Part shown: piece by piece, positions 18,069 to 25,588 of the stretch
Layout: every line of letters starts with the position of its first letter
How positions within the stretch are numbered: position 1 is the first letter of the stretch
From: a virus
IMG/VR virus record: IMGVR_UViG_3300025671_000216
Span: 1-35,650 of that record
Direction: 5' to 3' (one strand)
DNA: 35,650 nucleotides
Notes under the pieces: model-generated
The model's input: only the letters and a program-made list of their open reading frames with translations
Database searches by the model: none
Told to the model about the DNA's origin: nothing
Translations under genes and position numbers: made by a program

Positions 18069-19056
18069 CGAGCTCTAACCAACTTTTAATTTTACCTTGA
18101 TAATTCTCAATACCCGCAATTACACTTTTCTTAGTCTTGCGTTCTTTATCATTGGAAGGATTGATCACTTTAACTGTTGCGATAAACGCATTGAAAGCTT
18201 CCATCATTTTATTTTTAAAATAATCAGGATTGGTCTGTTGTAAAGAAGGAGCAATAATTTCTTCTTCTTTTTCTTCCGGTTTCTTTAAAGTCAATTCAAC
18301 TTCATGTTCTCGTTCTTTAATTGCGTTTTGCAGCAATGAAATACACGTTTCTTTCATTTTGTTAAAACGAAGTGTTAACGCTTCAACAACATCTTCAGAT
18401 AAGATTTCAATATCTTCTTCTAAGAGATCTAAAGACGTTTTATTAAGTGTATCAATTTCAATTAACAAAGCAACGTATGAATAGGTTTCTGCTTGTTTCA
18501 ATGTTTTATTCATTGTTTCTTCAATAAACTTATCATACTTTAATTTCGTTTGCATGCGCTTGATGATAAGCTCGTTCTGATCCATTTTTTCTTCCAGCTC
18601 TTTTTGTTTTTCCAAAAGCTCTGCATTTTTACGATCTTCAGCTTCTTTACGCTTGCGTGCTTTTTCCAATTCAAACTCTTTAAACTCCTCTACAAGTGTT
18701 TGCTTGGCATTTTTAGCACCGTTTAAAAATAGTTTTTCAATTGCATCCAGTTTACGACCTACTTCCAAGTAAGGTTTTTTCAGTTCAGCTTTGGTATTTT
18801 TAGTCTTTTGATTAAAAGCACCAATAAACTTAATAGCCTCTTTGTATTGGTCAATCGTTTCAGGTTTTTCAGGATCATATTTGATTGTTGTAAACTCCTG
18901 AATTTTCAACATTTCAGCAATGATAGGATTGAACTTTACAATATCTTTTGCGTTCAATTCATTATTGAGTGCGACCAATACTTCTTGCGCTTCTTGAGGT
19001 AACGACTGTAATTCTTCTTCAGGAATTACCTCAACTTCTTTAATTTGTTTTGACAT
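18052..19056 (-). CDS. Coiled-coil phage protein, DUF1351/Gp157-like (334 aa)
   Basis: Long helical protein with a charged coiled coil across about residues 85-180 (many E and K, e.g. KARKRKEAEDRKNAELLEKQ). The N-terminal third has the pattern of DUF1351-type phage proteins, with IKFIGAFNQKTKNTKAELKKPYLE. The C-terminal residues 290-334 form a small charged domain. Proteins of this kind accompany phage single-strand annealing and nuclease genes and are thought to help recombination or replication. It overlaps the PD-(D/E)XK gene and lies two bases after the 87-aa gene's stop. Confidence 0.5.
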   Translation of the reverse strand: MSKQIKEVEVIPEEELQSLPQEAQEVLVALNNELNAKDIVKFNPIIAEMLKIQEFTTIKYDPEKPETIDQYKEAIKFIGAFNQKTKNTKAELKKPYLEVGRKLDAIEKLFLNGAKNAKQTLVEEFKEFELEKARKRKEAEDRKNAELLEKQKELEEKMDQNELIIKRMQTKLKYDKFIEETMNKTLKQAETYSYVALLIEIDTLNKTSLDLLEEDIEILSEDVVEALTLRFNKMKETCISLLQNAIKEREHEVELTLKKPEEKEEEIIAPSLQQTNPDYFKNKMMEAFNAFIATVKVINPSNDKERKTKKSVIAGIENYQGKIKSWLELDETQN

Positions 19057-19058
19057 AC

Positions 19059-19322
19059 CTATTTGATTAGATTAGTAATGTTATTTGAAATAGCATTATA
19101 TTGTTCAATGTATTGTTTTAAAGAGATTGTTTTCTCTTGGTTGTGCATAATTACCTTTTGCATAGCAATGTACCTTAAAGCAGAAGGCATATTAGAATAA
19201 TGTCCATGTTGTTTTGAAACAGTCTTTGACTTGTCTTTTGCCAATTTGGTTTCGAAAACAGTGTGATTGTAATTGTCCACTTCAATATAAAATGGAGCAA
19301 TAGAAAAATCTTCAATTATCAT
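19059..19322 (-). CDS. Small phage protein (87 aa)
   Basis: Not assigned. It has a beta-rich N terminus (FSIAPFYIEVDNYNHTVFET) and a helical C-terminal part (SALRYIAMQKVIMHNQ, then LKQYIEQYNAISNNITNLI). This pattern is common in small proteins next to phage exonuclease and recombination genes, with no known role. It starts four bases inside the end of the exonuclease gene (ATGA overlap), so it is translationally coupled to it. Confidence 0.6.
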   Translation of the reverse strand: MIIEDFSIAPFYIEVDNYNHTVFETKLAKDKSKTVSKQHGHYSNMPSALRYIAMQKVIMHNQEKTISLKQYIEQYNAISNNITNLIK

Positions 19323-20131
19323 TTTCTCTGTTTTTTTAAAAGTGTTAATAATTCAAAGGCACCTTGATATTTCTTCTGAAAATGCGGGCCTCTATTCATT
19401 CTCAGTTTTACTAAATTCCATGTTTCTACAAAGCAATCAATACCCGCAACAATACCATGTTTTTGTATATATGCTTGAAACACAACATATTGTAATCTAT
19501 TTGAATCTGTTTTTGTTAATAACTCACTGCAAGTCACTGGGCCACAGCCACTTAAACCTGTTATGTTATCAACAGTATCACCAATAAGCATTTGCTCCAT
19601 AAGGTTCTTAAATGCCTGTTCCTTAGTAATTTCAATCAGTACATCATTTAAAATATCATAATGTGTACCCGGTACTTGCTTTAAGTCTTTATCTTCTGAA
19701 TAGATAAAAGTATCTTCATCTTGAAGCATGCAGATCAAATCATCTGCTTCCAATTCCGGATAAATGACACAAGGATAATTCTCTTTTAAATAATTCTCAA
19801 TTTTGATTCGGTCTGAAAACTCTCTCGGATAAGCTTGTGCTTTTTGTGGTCGATTCCCTTTATACTGCTTTTCATAAGATACTGCATGTCTGAAATTCAA
19901 ATGACGACTTCCGGAAAAACAAAGCAGTAAAGCCGGCGCATCAATATGCGCCGTTACTTTACTTAATGCTTTATCTACTTCCGTAGGAATGTAGTTCATT
20001 TCTAAGTATGAAGGTGTTTTTTCATGCTGTTTTACAACAGATGATGTCACGATAAATCGCACAAAATCCGCATCAATCAAACCAATCTTATCGGTTTTAA
20101 TTTTCTCTTTTGCTTTAATGAAAAAGTCCAT
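19319..20131 (-). CDS. 5'-3' exonuclease / flap endonuclease (PolA N-terminal type, 270 aa)
   Basis: Phage FEN-like nuclease that removes RNA primers and flaps during replication. Visible motifs run in the family order: GLIDAD (Asp20, Asp22), YEKQYKGNRP (basic loop, 87-95), ELEADDL (Glu126, Glu128, Asp130, Asp131), YSEDKDL (Asp147, Asp149), and LIGDTVDNITGLSGCGP with Asp185 and Asp188 leading into the helix-three-turn-helix DNA-binding motif. All metal-binding acids appear present. The length of 270 aa matches stand-alone phage FENs. It lies between the SSB side of the replication module and the recombination genes. Confidence 0.9.
   Translation of the reverse strand: MDFFIKAKEKIKTDKIGLIDADFVRFIVTSSVVKQHEKTPSYLEMNYIPTEVDKALSKVTAHIDAPALLLCFSGSRHLNFRHAVSYEKQYKGNRPQKAQAYPREFSDRIKIENYLKENYPCVIYPELEADDLICMLQDEDTFIYSEDKDLKQVPGTHYDILNDVLIEITKEQAFKNLMEQMLIGDTVDNITGLSGCGPVTCSELLTKTDSNRLQYVVFQAYIQKHGIVAGIDCFVETWNLVKLRMNRGPHFQKKYQGAFELLTLLKKQRK
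19934..19953. repeat. Perfect hairpin in the exonuclease gene
   Basis: CGGCGCAT and ATGCGCCG around a 4-base loop, with GTAA and TTAC extending the stem past a 3-base bulge. GC-rich in an AT-rich gene. Confidence 0.7.
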
Positions 20132-20333
20132 AAATAAAATTCACGATAAAAACTATTAAAAATATTGTTAGTGTTACAGGCCACAAGAATAAATCAAGTA
20201 ATAAGACTTGGTGTCTTTTTTGATAATAATAGAGGTATTGTAAACTCCCAATTTTTGGTTCGGTAAACTTGTGAAACACATATCCAATAAAGAAATATGT
20301 AATCACTACAAATGCTATAGATATAAAACTCAT
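20115..20333 (-). CDS. Small membrane protein, two transmembrane helices (72 aa)
   Basis: Two hydrophobic helices at about residues 2-22 (FISIAFVVITYFFIGYVF) and 44-70 (LLLDLFLWPVTLTIFLIVFI) are joined by a polar loop containing YLYYYQKRHQ. No signal cleavage site or enzymatic motif is evident. It overlaps the exonuclease start by 17 bases. Small two-helix membrane proteins in phages can be holins, superinfection exclusion factors or host-envelope modifiers; nothing here decides between them. Confidence 0.6.
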   Translation of the reverse strand: MSFISIAFVVITYFFIGYVFHKFTEPKIGSLQYLYYYQKRHQVLLLDLFLWPVTLTIFLIVFIVNFIYGLFH

Positions 20334-20337
20334 GTTT

Positions 20338-20595
20338 TTATTTTTTAGGAAGCCAACTCCTGTTAAATTCAGGCACTTTTTCAGTTTCGTTTTTCATTTC
20401 TATTTCAGTAATATCAATAGTGATATCTTCAGGTCTTACAACCGTATAAGATCCTCTTGAACGTCTTTCAAGATTTTCCATTAATTGATAATAAGCAAGT
20501 ACTGAAACTGATTGAAATACTCTACGGACAAAATGATTTTTAGCCCATATTCTGCCTAAATTCCCTGCAAGAATAAAGCCTCTTAGTATTGACAT
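20338..20595 (-). CDS. Unknown small protein (85 aa)
   Basis: Not recognised. The N-terminal half (MSILRGFILAGNLGRIWAK) is basic and partly apolar, with an amphipathic helix to about residue 45; the C-terminal half is polar, with EDITIDITEIEMKNE. It follows the SSB gene after a hairpin (20621-20642) and precedes the two-helix membrane protein by four bases, so it may begin a transcript that escapes the hairpin. Confidence 0.5.
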   Translation of the reverse strand: MSILRGFILAGNLGRIWAKNHFVRRVFQSVSVLAYYQLMENLERRSRGSYTVVRPEDITIDITEIEMKNETEKVPEFNRSWLPKK

Positions 20596-20620
20596 AATAT
20601 GTATTTAGAAGGTTAAAATT

Positions 20621-20642
20621 GGGGAGCCAGAAACGGCTCCCC
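20621..20642 (-). terminator. Hairpin terminator or attenuator after SSB
   Basis: Perfect 8-bp GC-rich stem (GGGGAGCC with GGCTCCCC) and a 6-base loop, ten bases beyond the SSB stop in the leftward direction. It is followed on the minus strand by AATTTT, a short T-rich tail. This is a terminator or attenuator that could lower expression of the following small genes relative to SSB. Confidence 0.75.
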
Positions 20643-20651
20643 TTTCTGATT

Positions 20652-21626
20652 TTAAAACGGCATATCATCATCCGAGATATCCGGCATTTTTATTTCAGGC
20701 ATTGTATCCTGTGGTTCAATTACTTCTTGAACAGGTGGTAGAGGTGGCGCAGCAGGAGCTTCTTTTCCAATCCGCTTAGCTTTGCCATTAGCAACAAGTT
20801 GTTCCTCTGTCCAGCCACTTGCAATGTATTGCTCATACGTATAGTCTGTAGCAATCATTTGAACATTTCCTGTTGTAGGAATAGGAGCAGGTGCCGGAGC
20901 TGATGGAATAGTAGGCTTTTGTACAGATGGCTCACGTTTTACCGGAGCCTCACTGTTTTCATTGCTTTTATCCCAAATCATACCGCCACGTTGTAAATGT
21001 GCTTGTGCTTCATCACAACGTTTGATTTGCTCTCTGATTTTTGGTGGTACTTTTTTCCATGCTTCAGAGTTCCAACACGTTCCAGCATCATCAATAAGGA
21101 ATGCATTAGGCTCATTGAACTTAACTACTTTTTCCCAATCAAAAGAATACGATTGACGAATATGTTCAGAAGCAGGTCTAATCATCCCAATATTGTTGTA
21201 AACAATTGCAGGATCCTTCTTGCTTGGCTTGTTGAAAATATCAACAATAAACACCTTGCCAATGTACTTGCCTAAATTGTACCCATAACGGTATTCGCTT
21301 TCAAGTATAACACGTTCTTCAGCAACGTCAATAAACTTTTTCAAGTTTGAATTTTCAGCCAGTATAAAGTTAAATTCTTTGTTGCGTGCTGTTGGACGCA
21401 GCTCAGTATCAGTTTCGTAAAATAACTGTTTAAACAACGGAAATTCAAACATAAATTTGATTAATCGTTGTGATTTGTCAAAGTACTTATTGTACTGTGT
21501 ACCCATATCAATAATAGAGTATAAAATTGCGGGATGTGGTCCTGCGGGTAGGTTCTTCACATCGTTTCTTTTGTTACTACTTGAACTTGAAGCAACAGTG
21601 AAATCTAAGGGCGTCTTATCGCTCAT
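20652..21626 (-). CDS. Single-stranded DNA-binding protein with acidic tail (324 aa)
   Basis: Predicted ssDNA-binding protein of the phage replication module. The N-terminal half has the OB-fold type start LPAGPHPAILYSIIDMGTQ and FMFEFPLFKQ seen in phage SSB-like proteins. A proline- and alanine-rich linker follows residue 225, then a segment YEQYIASGWTEEQLVANG, and the protein ends with the acidic tip DISDDDMPF. That tip is the SSB C-terminal peptide type that recruits replication partners. The start overlaps the preceding gene's stop by four bases (ATGA). The length is greater than bacterial SSB because of the linker and extra segment. Confidence 0.75.
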   Translation of the reverse strand: MSDKTPLDFTVASSSSSNKRNDVKNLPAGPHPAILYSIIDMGTQYNKYFDKSQRLIKFMFEFPLFKQLFYETDTELRPTARNKEFNFILAENSNLKKFIDVAEERVILESEYRYGYNLGKYIGKVFIVDIFNKPSKKDPAIVYNNIGMIRPASEHIRQSYSFDWEKVVKFNEPNAFLIDDAGTCWNSEAWKKVPPKIREQIKRCDEAQAHLQRGGMIWDKSNENSEAPVKREPSVQKPTIPSAPAPAPIPTTGNVQMIATDYTYEQYIASGWTEEQLVANGKAKRIGKEAPAAPPLPPVQEVIEPQDTMPEIKMPDISDDDMPF

Positions 21627-21976
21627 AATAATTTGTGTTTTAAAAATTGTTTTAGAAATAATCGTCTTGACTTAAAGCTTAACATAAAACCTGTTGCGCA
21701 GGAAAAGAAACCTTTAAACATAAATCTTCTTTTTTTCCGTTTGTGAATAATTGTTTTGTCTATTTCATATAAATAATCGGTTAAATAATTAGTAATTAAA
21801 TCATAAGCTAATAAATAGCTTACATGATTTTCTTTTGCACTGTCTGACACATGTTGTACAAATTCAGCTTTGTTAAATACATCGCTTTTTAAGTAATCGT
21901 AAGCGTCTTTTCGGGAAGTAAAAGTTCTCTGATTTTTACTTTCAATTATGCGTTTAATATTACTGCTTTTTGGCAT
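21623..21976 (-). CDS. Basic helical protein paired with the HU-like gene (117 aa)
   Basis: Function unknown. The N-terminal part is basic (SSNIKRIIESKNQRTFTSRKD), followed by helices with AKENHVSYLLAYDLITNYL; the C terminus is very basic with KKRRFMFKGFF and RRLFLKQFLKHK. The open frame extends one codon to a TTG at 21979, but ATG at 21976 is the sensible start, three bases after the HU-like stop. The HVSYLLAYDLITNYLTDYL helix resembles the dimerising N terminus of HU/IHF proteins, so a divergent IHF-type partner is possible. crAss-like phages often encode IHF-like subunits in tandem. Confidence 0.55.
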   Translation of the reverse strand: MPKSSNIKRIIESKNQRTFTSRKDAYDYLKSDVFNKAEFVQHVSDSAKENHVSYLLAYDLITNYLTDYLYEIDKTIIHKRKKRRFMFKGFFSCATGFMLSFKSRRLFLKQFLKHKLL

Positions 21977-21979
21977 CAA

Positions 21980-22267
21980 TTAGTAAACTGTTTTTTTCCG
22001 TAATAATTTTTTAAATGTTTGACTTACTTTAATATCGAGCACGTATTGTTTTGGCATATAATCAGTTTTGCCAGTTTGTAAATTGTGATAGTTATAGCCT
22101 TTACGCGCTCTTAAAAACAACGTACCTACTTTGTGAATGTAAAAAGATTCACCAAATGAAATACGTTTAAATATTTTCCGTTGTATGTACAAAAGCAAAC
22201 GTTTTGCTTCTTTTTGTGTCAAGCCAAATTCTTTGGCTACGTCTTTATCAAAATCGGATAATTTCAT
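21980..22267 (-). CDS. HU/IHF-like DNA-binding protein (95 aa)
   Basis: Histone-like DNA-bending protein. The N-terminal helices (DKDVAKEFGLTQKEAKRLL) are followed by the beta arm region: FYIHKVGTLFLRARKGY, then NLQTGKTDYMPKQYVLDIKV. This matches the GxGxFxxRxRxGxNxxTGxxxxIP layout of HU and IHF. The length of 95 aa is usual for the family. A longer frame to a TTG at 22285 exists, but the ATG at 22267 gives the correct length and follows a TATATTTG promoter-like element. It likely organises phage DNA or helps replication and packaging complexes. Confidence 0.75.
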   Translation of the reverse strand: MKLSDFDKDVAKEFGLTQKEAKRLLLYIQRKIFKRISFGESFYIHKVGTLFLRARKGYNYHNLQTGKTDYMPKQYVLDIKVSQTFKKLLRKKTVY

Positions 22268-22282
22268 ACTAATTATTTTATT

Positions 22283-22290
22283 CAAATATA
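22283..22290 (-). promoter_or_regulatory. Bacteroidota-type -7 element before HU-like gene
   Basis: On the minus strand TATATTTG matches the Bacteroidota -7 consensus TAnnTTTG. It lies in the 60-bp gap after the helicase gene, with the HU-like ATG about 16 bases downstream of it. No clear -33 TTTG is visible at the expected distance, so this is a partial match. Confidence 0.35.
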
Positions 22291-22327
22291 AATAAAAAGA
22301 TTTAATATCGTCCTATATCCTACGAAA

Positions 22328-23695
22328 TTAATCATTATAAATTCCCATAACATTGTAGTTGTGGATTTTCATAGAAATGGGATTCATAAAGATTTTGATA
22401 GGTTTGGTTCCTACATCACGTCCTTTGGCAATAATGAAATCAGTTTCAAACAATTCATTGTGAGGTACGATTTCACCCATTTGCTCTCTGTAATACCCGT
22501 CGCGATAAAAGAATGCTACAACGTCTGCATCTTCTTCAATCGAGCTTGATTCTTTTAGATCCGATAAACGTGGTCTTTTATTAGGTCGTTCTTCTACTTT
22601 TCTTGAAAGCTGTGATAAACCAACCCAACACGCATTGTTAACGCGTGCAAAGTTTTTAAACTCTCTTGTTATCGTAGTAACAGTAACACGCAGTTCTGAA
22701 GGCTTACGCAAGCTCATACGCTGTATGTGGTCAACAAAGAATAATCGCACACCATGTTGTGCGTGCAATTCTTGTGCTTTTTCCATAATTTCTTCCAAAT
22801 TGGAATACGCATCATAGATGTACAAATTTGATTCATCTATTGTTTTACCAGCTGAAATGACTTCTCGTAATTCCTTATCAGTTAGATCACCTGATTTGAT
22901 TTTTGCATAATCAATCTTAGTGATCTTACTTGCTATTTTATTTTTCAATTGCCACTTGGACATTTCAAGTGAGAAAATAGCAACTTTATTTCCAAGCGCT
23001 GAGGTTTCCCATGCGGAAATAACCATAAAGGTTGATTTCCCCATACCAGGTCTTCCTGCAAGTACGAAAAATTCACCGGGAGAATATCCAGCAGTAAAAC
23101 TATCTATCGCACTCACTGTTGTAGGAATACCTGTAGTCTGACCTTCTCTGTTTTTAGTCACGTTCTCAATCATACGTTGTTCGTAATCTACAGCTTCTTC
23201 AGTCAATCCTTGCGTCAATCTTTTATACAGACGCGAATAATCATCTAAAAGCAAGTCTCCGCTAACAATTACGTCGCGACCATTCCAATTGCCGAATAAC
23301 ATATCTCTTGATTTGTTATTCCAAAAATCAAATAATATGTGCTCTTTGAGCAACATAATATTGTAATCAAGCAATGTATCAGTCGCTAACGCTTTTTGCG
23401 TTAGCGTTACACACGCTACGTCAAATTGAGCTGAATTATTGTGTCGATACTTTTCAGGACGACGATCGCAAACTGATGTTAGAACAGGGTTAATTCCCTT
23501 TTCATAACATTGCATGATTGACCAAAACACTTCTTGGTGAATTTCTTGAAGGAAATCACCAGGAAGTAAGTTGTGTTTCAATACAATTTTTCGAACATTA
23601 GGACTGTAGCCTAATAAGATAATTGTACCTAAAATATCTTGTTCTACTTTCTCTCGAAAATAAACATCATAATTCTTCTCTACGGTTTGTTCCAT
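22328..23695 (-). CDS. dnaB: Replicative DNA helicase, DnaB type (455 aa)
   Basis: Hexameric replicative helicase that unwinds the phage fork. The N-terminal domain (EKVEQDILGTIILLGYSPNV, then GDFLQEIHQEVFWSI) matches DnaB-N. The RecA-like C-terminal domain has Walker A AGRPGMGKST at 213-222, then GNKVAIFSLEMSKWQL, Walker B with RLFFVDHIQRM, GLSQLSRKVEERPNKRPRL and LKESSSIEEDADVVAFFYRD, all DnaB hallmarks. The length of 455 aa is normal. No separate primase is visible in the window. It sits between the PRTRC genes and the HU-like gene. Confidence 0.95.
   Translation of the reverse strand: MEQTVEKNYDVYFREKVEQDILGTIILLGYSPNVRKIVLKHNLLPGDFLQEIHQEVFWSIMQCYEKGINPVLTSVCDRRPEKYRHNNSAQFDVACVTLTQKALATDTLLDYNIMLLKEHILFDFWNNKSRDMLFGNWNGRDVIVSGDLLLDDYSRLYKRLTQGLTEEAVDYEQRMIENVTKNREGQTTGIPTTVSAIDSFTAGYSPGEFFVLAGRPGMGKSTFMVISAWETSALGNKVAIFSLEMSKWQLKNKIASKITKIDYAKIKSGDLTDKELREVISAGKTIDESNLYIYDAYSNLEEIMEKAQELHAQHGVRLFFVDHIQRMSLRKPSELRVTVTTITREFKNFARVNNACWVGLSQLSRKVEERPNKRPRLSDLKESSSIEEDADVVAFFYRDGYYREQMGEIVPHNELFETDFIIAKGRDVGTKPIKIFMNPISMKIHNYNVMGIYND
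23384..23406. repeat. Perfect 9-bp hairpin in the helicase gene
   Basis: CGCTAACGC and GCGTTAGCG around TTTTT, in codons for the N-terminal domain of the helicase. Confidence 0.8.
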
Positions 23696-23697
23696 AT

Positions 23698-23943
23698 TTA
23701 ATTAAAATAAAATTTACCATTACATTCCATATACCACTTTGGTGGTTCTATCTCCATAGAAACGCATGCAGAAATCTTTACAAGATTTTGCATTTCGTCT
23801 TCTCTTAAGGGATCTAAAGCAACGACAAGAAAATTTCGTTCATTTTCCATTGCTGTTTTCGGTAGTCGATGGAAGTCAATCATTACTTGATCTAAACCTC
23901 CTCTAAAAGTGTAAATACACTGTAGTTTAATTTCTTTTGCCAT
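23698..23943 (-). CDS. Unknown small protein next to PRTRC genes (81 aa)
   Basis: Not recognised. The pattern is a compact alpha/beta protein: EIKLQCIYTFRGGLDQVMIDF, then NFLVVALDPLREDEMQNLVK with a helix, then VSMEIEPPKWYMECNGKFYF. Two cysteines are present but no zinc pair. It shares one base with the stop of the following 83-aa gene and ends two bases before the helicase start, so it is part of one continuous unit from the PRTRC ThiF gene to the helicase. Confidence 0.5.
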   Translation of the reverse strand: MAKEIKLQCIYTFRGGLDQVMIDFHRLPKTAMENERNFLVVALDPLREDEMQNLVKISACVSMEIEPPKWYMECNGKFYFN

Positions 23944-24194
23944 TATTCAAATATTAGTTCAACGTGTTTTCCTATTTTAGTTCCTAAAGGATCTGCATCT
24001 AAATCTTTTCCATGTATAGAAAGACGTTCCGGATATTTTTTGAAAAACGCTATAATTTGAGTTTCTTCATGCAATCCGTAATCACCAGCCAAAATATCTA
24101 CACTCGAAAGGTAAATAGGCTCTTCAAGTTCTGTTGTAACGAAAATTGGTCTTGACCAAAAATCTATACTGTGAAATTTTACTTTTAGTTTCAT
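23943..24194 (-). CDS. Small conserved-looking protein coupled to PRTRC ThiF (83 aa)
   Basis: Function unknown. It reads KFHSIDFWSRPIFVTTE, then IYLSSVDILAGDYGLHEET, a polar helix, then SIHGKDLDADPLGTKIG. The pattern HSIDxWxRPxF... SVD... G...PLGT occurs in small proteins of phages and mobile elements that I cannot name. Its start overlaps the ThiF stop by four bases (ATGA), so it is translated with the E1-like enzyme and is a candidate accessory partner. That link rests only on position. Confidence 0.5.
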   Translation of the reverse strand: MKLKVKFHSIDFWSRPIFVTTELEEPIYLSSVDILAGDYGLHEETQIIAFFKKYPERLSIHGKDLDADPLGTKIGKHVELIFE

Positions 24195-24913
24195 ATCGTA
24201 TTGGTTTTAACATTAGGTGGCGTTAAATTAAAATACACCTGAGAATATCCGATATTCATGTCAATGAGTAACGCCGACAGCATTTCCATAACGTATATTC
24301 CGGTAAGTTTATTAATCATAAAGCTTTGTTCATTGAGTGAAGCTCTCATTGAACAGCTTGGTTCTTCAGGTTTGTCTTCCATTTCAGGATATAAATCAAT
24401 AATGGAAGGCAATTGTTCTTTCTTTTTACGACTGTAAGACGCTAACACAATTTGTCCGTAATCTCTTGAATTACCCGCATCAATCCAATAATAGGTTTGT
24501 TTATAGCTATTGCCTTTTGGTTTTGTTGGCAAATGTTTGGCTAATTTACGTCGCAATTTGACATTATCAACACACGTAATGATGATGTTATCATCATTAA
24601 GGTCTTGTAGTAAAAATTCTTTATTAAAGAATTGTACATTACTGCCATAGGCGCGATTCACACGCGTTGTAAGGACTTCTGCTTTGTATTTGCCTATATC
24701 GGGTGGAAAGAATTTTTGACGTCCTATATTGTGCTGTTCTACAATATCAGGGTCAAATACTTTAATGTTCAAAGGTCGTTTATCCAATTGCTTTAAAGAT
24801 TCAGATAATGCGACCAGTTCAGGAAGTATAAAACTTCCGGTTCCCCCAACACCTATCAAGGTAACATTGATATTATGTGTCGGATTGGCTAAGTAATTAT
24901 GAAGGCAAAACAT
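24191..24913 (-). CDS. PRTRC system ThiF family protein, E1-like adenylating enzyme (240 aa)
   Basis: E1/ThiF/MoeB-type enzyme expected to adenylate the C terminus of a ubiquitin-like protein with ATP and possibly pass it to a cysteine. The Rossmann ATP loop GVGGTGS spans residues 21-27. The next strand ends in FDPDIVEQHNIGRQKFF with Asp54, Asp56, Asn62, Arg65 and Gln66. ITCVDN (113-117) is the second nucleotide-contact strand. Cys187 in EPSCSMRASLNEQSFMIN stands where PRTRC ThiF proteins carry their conserved cysteine. There are no zinc-binding cysteine pairs. The start overlaps PRTRC B by 17 bases, the usual B-ThiF gene order of plasmid PRTRC cassettes. Confidence 0.85.
   Translation of the reverse strand: MFCLHNYLANPTHNINVTLIGVGGTGSFILPELVALSESLKQLDKRPLNIKVFDPDIVEQHNIGRQKFFPPDIGKYKAEVLTTRVNRAYGSNVQFFNKEFLLQDLNDDNIIITCVDNVKLRRKLAKHLPTKPKGNSYKQTYYWIDAGNSRDYGQIVLASYSRKKKEQLPSIIDLYPEMEDKPEEPSCSMRASLNEQSFMINKLTGIYVMEMLSALLIDMNIGYSQVYFNLTPPNVKTNTI
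24577..24599. repeat. Perfect 10-bp hairpin in PRTRC ThiF
   Basis: TAATGATGAT and ATCATCATTA around a 3-base loop. The codons are for a DDNIII run, so some of this symmetry comes from repetitive amino acids. Confidence 0.7.
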
Positions 24914-25577
24914 GTTTCAGTTTTTTAAATGGTTTCAGCATTTTCTTAGGAAAAGGTTTCTTTTGATTGAATAATCCTGCATGAAACTTTTTATCGTTTC
25001 TCATAAGTTCTGTTGTGAACTGAGAAGAAAAGAACACATTCTCCAAGTTTCGCATAATTGTATTAATGCTTTCGCTATACACACGTTCTCGTTTGATATT
25101 TCCCCAACACAAGTTATTGTCTTGATAGATGTTAGGAAATGGCAATCTGTAAAGCATCGTATCAGGAGTAACGTTTGTAGTTTTCAAAGCGTATAAATAC
25201 AACTGATTTTCTTTCATGAAAAACAGTATGTTAGGATAATACAACATACGCTCTTTTTTACCTTTTTGATAATAAGGTTTGTAGTCACCTTTAACGACCC
25301 AAGCAACTTCCGGATACATACCATAAACGGAATAATACACAACATTTTGAGGAATGAAATTGTGGTCAAAATGTGCAAACGCACCTTTTGTTTCGTTTTG
25401 TTGCTGTAAGTCTTTTAACAAGCCTTGTATGGCTTTATAAGAGATTGGTTTGTATACAGGGTTAGTATCTAAATCAACGCTATACTCCGCATAAATCTCA
25501 TTTTCAGATTTAAAAAAGATAATGTCAAAATAAGGTGTTAATTCTTTTCTTGACAATTCTGATATTAATTCGTTCAT
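24897..25577 (-). CDS. PRTRC system protein B, E2-like (226 aa)
   Basis: PRTRC B belongs to the prokaryotic E2 family D, predicted to have the ubiquitin-conjugating fold. Residues 75-100 give VVYYSVYGMYPEVAWVVKG. YYPNILFF (113-120) resembles the HPN-type strand of E2 enzymes with Tyr in place of His. RLPFPNIYQDNNLCWGN (144-160) carries Cys157, the candidate thioester cysteine. The C-terminal tail is very basic (KKPFPKKMLKPFKKLK). The gene lies 11 bases downstream of the PRTRC F candidate and overlaps ThiF. It would take the ubiquitin-like protein C from ThiF; that reaction is predicted, not shown. Confidence 0.75.
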   Translation of the reverse strand: MNELISELSRKELTPYFDIIFFKSENEIYAEYSVDLDTNPVYKPISYKAIQGLLKDLQQQNETKGAFAHFDHNFIPQNVVYYSVYGMYPEVAWVVKGDYKPYYQKGKKERMLYYPNILFFMKENQLYLYALKTTNVTPDTMLYRLPFPNIYQDNNLCWGNIKRERVYSESINTIMRNLENVFFSSQFTTELMRNDKKFHAGLFNQKKPFPKKMLKPFKKLKHVLPS

Positions 25578-25588
25578 AATTTTAAGTA

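Noticed and set aside
22268-22285. TTG-start extension of the HU-like protein
   Set aside because: Adds six residues not typical of HU proteins and covers a promoter-like TATATTTG.
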